Part shown: positions 8,062-12,464 of the stretch, in pieces
How the letters are laid out: each line of letters starts with the position of its first letter
Position numbering within the stretch: position 1 is the first letter of the stretch
DNA from: Candidatus Aminicenantota bacterium
GTDB taxonomy: Bacteria; Acidobacteriota; Aminicenantia; Aminicenantales; Aminicenantaceae
Reading direction: 5' to 3'
Length of the DNA: 12,464 bases
Assembly (NCBI GenBank): GCA_030614645.1
Contig: JAUWTR010000008.1
Span: 1 to 12,464, forward strand
Notes under the pieces: model-generated
Database searches by the model: none
What the model was told of the DNA's origin: nothing
The model's input: only the letters and a program-made list of their open reading frames with translations
Position numbers and translations under genes: made by a program

Positions 8062-10835
8062 TTTGCTCCTCCATAATATATCCCATTGAACAGAAACTTA
8101 AAATTTCCGTGCGGCTGGGCGCGGAAGGTGATCTCCGGGCCGAGTAAAAAGAGCTTGCCTTTTCCTACTTCAGCTGCAATGACTGCGGCAGTACCTTTGA
8201 GATAGTGCTGCCCTCTGCCTAAACCGCTGCGCAGGGGGGTGTCAGTATCAAACCAAGCAACCTGGCTGATTTTTTCAAATGATGCCTCCGGCAGCAGGTC
8301 AAATACAGGGCTCCGGTTAAAATAGACATCCGCTTTTTCCGGCATGCCGAAAGCCAGCGGATGGGTATTATTAACACGTACCTGAAGTATTGAACCGGGA
8401 ATGAGAAATTTATCTGATGGCAGGGGAGTTGATTTTCCATCAGGGTTTTTTTCGGTAAGAGGGTCAACAAGTGGGAGTTCGAGGTGGGATGCGAGATTGT
8501 TGGAACTTCCGATAGTAAGAACAGTGCCTCCTTGCTTGAGGAATTTGTGCAGTTGGGGGATTGTCTTTTCTGCTGTGACAGAACCCAACATTTGCCTGAA
8601 TTCTGCCGGTATGGTTTCAGGGTCAGGGCTGGACCGCCTCCAGGAGGGCTGGGAGGAAGACCTTTCTTTTGAGGGAATGGCGCCGCCCACAAAGATGAGG
8701 ACATCGAATTGTTCTCTAAGGTTACCCGCGTCGAGTGTCTGAGGGAAGACTACTTCGAAGTTGAAGTCGAAATTTTCCAGGATCCAGCGTACCCAACCAG
8801 AGGACATAGAGCCGCCGTAGCGGTCCCACAAGCCGATCCTGGTCGGCTTTAAAGCTAAAGCAGCGCCGGTTGGTTTTTTATCCATGGCGAAAAAATTCAA
8901 CCCGAGTTCAGCAGCTAGTTTACTGACCTTTGTTGCTGTAGAGGCGGCGGCCGGGATATATATGGCGCCTGCGGAAAATAACCTGTTGTTTATTTTAAGG
9001 GGATTCTGAAGCCAGAACACTTTTTCTCCGCTTTTAAGCAGATGGTTTACAGCAATAAAGGAATCATTTGTTTTGTGGGACAGCAGAAAACCGGCTTTTC
9101 CTAGGCCGTGTATTCTGCCGGGAGAAGGTTGGACAAGCCCTTTGATTTTTTCGAAAGGGCCGTCGAATCCTTCCAGGATACGGTCAAATTCTATTCCCAT
9201 CTGAAAGGCCAGGGTGTAGCCGGCGCTGTCATAGGGAGGCCTGAGAGTTACACCGGCTGAAGATGGTTTATCCGGGTAATATTGAGGTTCCAACATATCC
9301 AGGATGTGAGGACGGAAAGCCTGGGCGGTCTTAATTATGTAAGAGCCCTGCGGATAGATTTTAGCTCCGGTTTTAAAAGAATCGGTTGCTTGTAATACTG
9401 TAATTCCATTCTTGATTAAAGTATTTACGAATTTTCCTGCAGTCAAGAAATCAGCCTGGTCAGATGGCAGGATATATCCCCGCGGGTCCCGGGCATCTAG
9501 GTTGTGGAGGACATTATGATAGTATTTGGGAGGATATCCCTGGGAGCGGCCAGAACCTGTCATTTTGGGTTTGTCTTTATTTATTGCTTCCTCAACCGCT
9601 TTGATGCGGCTTGGGTCTATAGTCCAGTGATCGCTGCTTCCGTATTCGATTGAATTTTTCCCCATACGGAAAATATTAAAAAGGAAGTTTTCCCGTAACT
9701 TGGCAGCCAGATCAAGAATGGCCCGGTTTGCTGTCATAGAGTATTCTATGGATTGACGGAAGTGCCATTTTTGGGGAGCGATGGGAAAGGGGTAATCTCC
9801 ACTTGGTAGATGTCTGTCTGGGATAAAGGGGATTTCCATGGGAGTGGGATTGCCGATCATCTCTGTAAGGATGCCGATCATGTTGTGGAAATAGGGAGTA
9901 CAGCGCAGACATCCATTCCACCAGGTCTGGTAACCGGCGATATCTCCCATAGCAGCCCCGGGTTTCCCCTCTGCAGCAAAGCGGCTGTGCATGGCATTAC
10001 CAACGGTCGTGACTCCCAGAATTAAGAGGGGGTCGAAATTATAGCTGTGTGGTTCCCGGAAAGGCGGGGCAAAAAGCACACACCCTGAGGGGCCGGTCTG
10101 ATGGTGGTTGTATATGATCTGGGGAAACCACTGCTCGTACAGGACCCTGCAAACAGCTTCAGATTCTTTTTGGGTTACCATATAGAAGTCGCGGTTATTG
10201 TCGTGTCCGACATATTTTTGATATAGGCGGGGAAGTCCCCTGGTTGAGCGTTTAGCAGGGTCGGATTCCCGCATATACCATTTACTGACAAGGTCCATGC
10301 CGTCGGGATTGGTTATTGTTGCCAGAAGGATGACATTGTCAAGGATGCTCAGGGTTTCGGTGTCATTGCGGCTGACCATCTGAAAGACCAGTTCGATCTC
10401 CTGCTGGGCGCCTACGACTTCGGTAGCATGCAGGCCGCCATCGATCCAGACTACAGCTTTGCCTTCTGCGGCTAATGTTCGGGCCTCGCCTTCTTTGAGT
10501 CCTTCTGCCAGAGCCATTTTTTTTGATATCTCCCGATAATGGTTAAGGTTTTTATGATTATCAGGGGAAGTAATAATTGCCATGACCATGGTCCGGCCTT
10601 CTTCAGTTATGCCAATATCCTCAAGGATCATCCGGTCGGATTCTGAAGCGAGTTTTTTCCAGTATTCTGTCATCTGGGTATAAGTGGCCAGGAAATAGTC
10701 ATCACCGATGTTGTGTCCGAAATGTTCTTTGGGGCTTGTGATCTGGTTCTGGGCTGGAAGAGGAGATATTATCAATAAAATAAATAAAAGCAGCAGAGCT
10801 GAAGATCTTAAAGATAGAGTTTTATTTTTCTGCAT
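8046..10835 (-). CDS. Exported M14 family zinc carboxypeptidase-like protein with C-terminal amidotransferase-like domain
   Basis: The 929-residue product has a signal peptide (residues 1-28, ending PLPA) and is predicted to be periplasmic. An M14 zinc peptidase domain spans about 45-385. Zinc ligands are His136 and Glu139 in GGLHATE and a His in YNHHQTG (244 or 245). The substrate-binding Asn214-Arg215 pair is in DNNRDF, and the catalytic Glu is probably Glu325 in ILTEMIG. A middle region (about 390-640) is followed by a Rossmann-like segment at about 664-785 (RIGLWDRYGGSM, then DVLIFVGGAIP and GGTVLTIGSS) that resembles class I glutamine amidotransferase/DJ-1-like domains; I see no nucleophile Cys there, so it is probably non-catalytic. 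The start is ATG at 10835, 5 nt after GGAGG (10845-10841). A TTG six codons upstream has no spaced site and is rejected. It lies 22 nt after the aminotransferase stop. Peptide or amide cleavage is likely, the substrate is unknown. Confidence 0.92.
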   Translation of the reverse strand: MQKNKTLSLRSSALLLLFILLIISPLPAQNQITSPKEHFGHNIGDDYFLATYTQMTEYWKKLASESDRMILEDIGITEEGRTMVMAIITSPDNHKNLNHYREISKKMALAEGLKEGEARTLAAEGKAVVWIDGGLHATEVVGAQQEIELVFQMVSRNDTETLSILDNVILLATITNPDGMDLVSKWYMRESDPAKRSTRGLPRLYQKYVGHDNNRDFYMVTQKESEAVCRVLYEQWFPQIIYNHHQTGPSGCVLFAPPFREPHSYNFDPLLILGVTTVGNAMHSRFAAEGKPGAAMGDIAGYQTWWNGCLRCTPYFHNMIGILTEMIGNPTPMEIPFIPDRHLPSGDYPFPIAPQKWHFRQSIEYSMTANRAILDLAAKLRENFLFNIFRMGKNSIEYGSSDHWTIDPSRIKAVEEAINKDKPKMTGSGRSQGYPPKYYHNVLHNLDARDPRGYILPSDQADFLTAGKFVNTLIKNGITVLQATDSFKTGAKIYPQGSYIIKTAQAFRPHILDMLEPQYYPDKPSSAGVTLRPPYDSAGYTLAFQMGIEFDRILEGFDGPFEKIKGLVQPSPGRIHGLGKAGFLLSHKTNDSFIAVNHLLKSGEKVFWLQNPLKINNRLFSAGAIYIPAAASTATKVSKLAAELGLNFFAMDKKPTGAALALKPTRIGLWDRYGGSMSSGWVRWILENFDFNFEVVFPQTLDAGNLREQFDVLIFVGGAIPSKERSSSQPSWRRSSPDPETIPAEFRQMLGSVTAEKTIPQLHKFLKQGGTVLTIGSSNNLASHLELPLVDPLTEKNPDGKSTPLPSDKFLIPGSILQVRVNNTHPLAFGMPEKADVYFNRSPVFDLLPEASFEKISQVAWFDTDTPLRSGLGRGQHYLKGTAAVIAAEVGKGKLFLLGPEITFRAQPHGNFKFLFNGIYYGGAKLTEF
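8067..8072 (-). promoter_or_regulatory. Shine-Dalgarno GGAGGA inside the peptidase gene, driving the ATT-initiated symporter
   Basis: GGAGGA encodes Gly-Gly seven to eight codons before the end of the M14 peptidase and sits 5 nt upstream of ATT (8061-8059) in the symporter frame. An ATG just before it (8074-8072) opens only a five-codon frame (MEEQN, stop) in the third frame and overlaps the site, so it is not a useful start. The arrangement suggests translational coupling. Confidence 0.6.
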
Positions 10836-10840
10836 TAATA

Positions 10841-10845
10841 CCTCC
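10841..10845 (-). promoter_or_regulatory. Ribosome binding site deciding the M14 peptidase start
   Basis: GGAGG followed by TATTA and ATG (10835-10833). It sits inside the longer reading frame that begins at a TTG (10853), which argues for the ATG, and the product then begins MQKNK with a normal signal peptide. Confidence 0.65.
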
Positions 10846-10857
10846 ATTATCAACTTA

Positions 10858-12027
10858 CTATTTATTGTTTTTCATAACAGCTTTAATTTTCTTAACCGCA
10901 GTTTTAAGGTTTTCCATAGAATTGGCATAGGATATCCGGATGTGCCCGGCTCCTTTTATACCGAAATACTCACCAGCGACTGTTGCTACTCCGGCTTTTT
11001 CAAGTAACATCTCTGCGACCTGAATTCCACTTTGCCCTGTTTCTTTAATAGAGGGGAAGAGATAAAAAGCTCCGGCCGGTAGTGTAGAGGAAAACCCGGG
11101 AATTTCATTTATTGCAGTGTGAATAAAGTCCCGGCGTTTCCGGAATTTGTCCAGCATTATAAGAGACGGATTCTGGTCTCCCTTAAGCGCTGTCACCGCA
11201 CCCCATTGGGCAAAGGTGTTGGTCGAAGTTATCATGTATTGGTGGTAACGTAATAGCGGATCTATTAATTTTTGCGGCCCTACAGCATATCCCTGCCGCC
11301 AGCCTGTCATCGAGTAAAATTTTGAGAATCCGTTCAGTACTATTGTTCGTTCTTGCAATCCTTCTAAGGATGCGGCACAGATGTGTTCTGCAGGAGGATA
11401 GATGATCTTTTCGTAGATCTCATCGCTTACAACTATGAGGTTATGTTTTTCAGCCAACGCAGCGATCTGTTCCAGAATTTTTTTACCTGTGACTCCCCCG
11501 GTAGGATTGGAGGGGCTGGCTAAAATCAACATTTTTGTCCGGGGGGTGATTTTTTCCTCCAGCTCCTCAGGATCAGGTTGGAAGTTTTTTTCCTCAAACA
11601 GGGTATAACTTGTTGGTTCAACAAAGTTTGTGTAAGCATCCGGTTCGTAATTGACCCAACGTGGGTCAGGGCTTAAAACCTGATCTCCCGGATCAAGCAG
11701 GGCATTTATTACCAGGAAGACTCCTTCTGCCACTCCGTTTGTGATTACGATCTCAGATTCTGGAGAGAAATTCAGTTTATATTCAGATGCGTATTTTTCA
11801 GCTACTGCTTCCCGCAGCTCGATAATGCCGGCATTAGCCGAGTAGTGGTGCTTTCCTGCCTTTAAAGCCTCGATAGCTGCTTCTACGATGTGCTGGGGTG
11901 TGTTAAAGTCAGGCCGGCCGATCTCTAGATGGATGATATCTCTGCCCTGTTTTTCCAGTTTTTTAGCAGCATCAAACATCACCCGGATTTTTGAATAGGG
12001 GAGGCGCTTGGCAGAAATAGATTCCAT
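10858..12027 (-). CDS. Pyridoxal-phosphate-dependent class I/II aminotransferase
   Basis: This is a cytoplasmic fold-type I aminotransferase of the aspartate/aromatic group, transferring an amino group from an amino acid to a 2-oxoacid. With the ATG start the protein has 389 residues, normal for the family. Motifs: LPYSKIRVMFD then HLEIGRPDFNTP near the N-terminus, Asn174 in SPSNPTGG, Asp202 and Tyr205 in SDEIYEK, the PLP Lys236 in NGFSKFYSMTGWR, and Arg364 in GHIRISYA for the substrate carboxylate. The N-terminus resembles the archaeal-like branch starting with an LPxSGIR-type segment. The frame extends upstream to a TTG at 12063 that would add 12 residues (MTSELSYDITAH); neither start has a clear Shine-Dalgarno site. 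The TTG is part of a TTGACA hexamer that may be a -35 box, so I prefer the ATG. It is the first gene of the minus-strand block, which suggests amino-acid catabolism. Exact amino-acid specificity is not readable. Confidence 0.93.
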   Translation of the reverse strand: MESISAKRLPYSKIRVMFDAAKKLEKQGRDIIHLEIGRPDFNTPQHIVEAAIEALKAGKHHYSANAGIIELREAVAEKYASEYKLNFSPESEIVITNGVAEGVFLVINALLDPGDQVLSPDPRWVNYEPDAYTNFVEPTSYTLFEEKNFQPDPEELEEKITPRTKMLILASPSNPTGGVTGKKILEQIAALAEKHNLIVVSDEIYEKIIYPPAEHICAASLEGLQERTIVLNGFSKFYSMTGWRQGYAVGPQKLIDPLLRYHQYMITSTNTFAQWGAVTALKGDQNPSLIMLDKFRKRRDFIHTAINEIPGFSSTLPAGAFYLFPSIKETGQSGIQVAEMLLEKAGVATVAGEYFGIKGAGHIRISYANSMENLKTAVKKIKAVMKNNK

Positions 12028-12034
12028 ATGAGCC

Positions 12035-12063
12035 GTAATATCATATGAAAGTTCGGATGTCAA
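12035..12063 (-). promoter_or_regulatory. Possible promoter for the aminotransferase-peptidase block
   Basis: On the minus strand TTGACA (12063-12058, perfect -35 consensus) is followed by 17 nt and TATTAC (12040-12035, 4 of 6 to TATAAT). Transcription would begin around 12028, almost at the ATG (12027), making a leaderless or nearly leaderless transcript. This fits the lack of a ribosome binding site there, but the -10 match is weak. Confidence 0.25.
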
Positions 12064-12094
12064 AGTAAAGCAGGAACTTTTGGTGTTTTCTCGC

Positions 12095-12123
12095 TTGACA
12101 CTTTTGTTATCTGTTTTTAAGAT
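12095..12123 (+). promoter_or_regulatory. Candidate sigma-70-type promoter for the LarA-family gene
   Basis: TTGACA (12095-12100) is followed by a 17-nt spacer and TAAGAT (12118-12123, 4 of 6 to TATAAT). Transcription would start around 12130 and give a leader of about 30 nt. It is back-to-back with the opposite TTGACA at 12063, so the two divergent units share a roughly 130-bp control region. Confidence 0.4.
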
Positions 12124-12160
12124 TGAATTAACCTGAATTATTCATGGGTTGGAAAAATAG

Positions 12161-12464
12161 ATGAAAGTCGATTTAAATTACGGAAAAAAAATAGTCTCTC
12201 TTGATATTCCCGACTCCAATTTCCTGGGGATGATAAAACCTGAGGATAAAGAGGGAGTTGACGACCCGGCTGCTGAAGTAAGGCGGGCCCTGGCTGAGCC
12301 TATTAAGAGCAAGCGGCTTAAAGAGCTTGTTTCCCCTGATGACCGGGTTGTGATTCTTGTCAGCGATATTACCCGGCCTGCTCCTTCGAAGATTGTACTG
12401 CCTCCTATTTTAGAGGAGATAAAAACTGCCGGCATAGGTGAAAATCAGGTCAAAATAGTATTCG
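12161..12464 (+). CDS. LarA-family (nickel-dependent lactate racemase-like) protein, 3' end beyond window
   Basis: Only the first 101 codons are visible, open to the window end. The start MKVDLNYGKKIVSLDIPD and the segment DDRVVILVSDITRPAPS (residues 60-76) match the N-terminal domain of LarA/DUF2088 proteins; Lactobacillus LarA has the corresponding SDHTRPVPS with a substrate-binding Arg, here Arg72. LarA enzymes use a nickel-pincer nucleotide cofactor to racemise lactate or related 2-hydroxyacids. The catalytic His pair and cofactor Lys would lie outside the window, so activity and exact substrate cannot be judged. The Shine-Dalgarno site is weak (GGA at 12151-12153). The gene diverges from the aminotransferase. 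A short antisense frame at 12178-12435 is its shadow. Confidence 0.8.
   Translation, partial: MKVDLNYGKKIVSLDIPDSNFLGMIKPEDKEGVDDPAAEVRRALAEPIKSKRLKELVSPDDRVVILVSDITRPAPSKIVLPPILEEIKTAGIGENQVKIVF

Noticed and set aside
8219..8704. Second minus-strand frame of 161 codons inside the M14 peptidase gene
   Set aside because: Low-quality composition (Pro/Ser-rich, no motif) and fully inside the better-supported peptidase frame.
10836..10853. TTG start giving the M14 peptidase six extra N-terminal residues
   Set aside because: The Shine-Dalgarno site GGAGG lies downstream of it and is correctly spaced for the ATG at 10835.
1..12464. tRNA, rRNA, CRISPR array, insertion sequence, or prophage signals
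   Set aside because: No cloverleaf, regularly spaced repeats, transposase motifs or terminal inverted repeats were seen; nearly the whole window is accounted for by seven coding regions.

Overview
The window suggests a Gram-negative, secretion-rich bacterium of moderate GC. It has a TonB-dependent outer-membrane receptor with an N-terminal carboxypeptidase-regulatory domain, exported peptidases, and a GWxTD-domain protein, a family typical of Acidobacteriota, Aminicenantes and Bacteroidota-like lineages. My best guess is an Aminicenantes/Acidobacteriota-type genome. That assignment is inferred from gene content and was not tested by any search.

Layout. On the + strand at the left edge (20-1018) is an envelope-associated GWxTD protein. 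Facing it, and overlapping its 3' end by 11 bp, is a long minus-strand block (12027 down to 1008). In transcription order this block encodes a PLP aminotransferase, an exported M14 zinc metallopeptidase, a DAACS-family (glutamate/dicarboxylate-type) cation symporter, an exported S9 serine peptidase of the glutamyl-endopeptidase type, and a TonB-dependent receptor. The first three genes are tightly packed (22-nt gap, then a 16-nt overlap). The S9 gene follows after 65 nt. The receptor follows after about 170 nt and appears to have its own promoter. Diverging from the aminotransferase on the + strand is the 5' part of a LarA-family nickel-dependent racemase gene, cut by the window end.

How the genes may work together (inference). 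The receptor could take up peptides or another ligand across the outer membrane, two periplasmic peptidases could trim peptides, the symporter could import released amino acids or carboxylates, and the aminotransferase could start their catabolism. The divergent LarA-like gene would be hydroxyacid metabolism beside it.

Most notable details. The symporter has no ATG/GTG/TTG start giving a full-length protein. It seems to start at an ATT codon with a perfectly spaced GGAGGA located inside the last codons of the upstream peptidase gene. The symporter's substrate- and cation-site motifs also differ from the glutamate/aspartate transporters. I saw no tRNA, rRNA, CRISPR array, insertion sequence or phage gene, and no clear evidence of a wholly new multi-gene system. 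Gaps between genes are all shorter than 300 bases.
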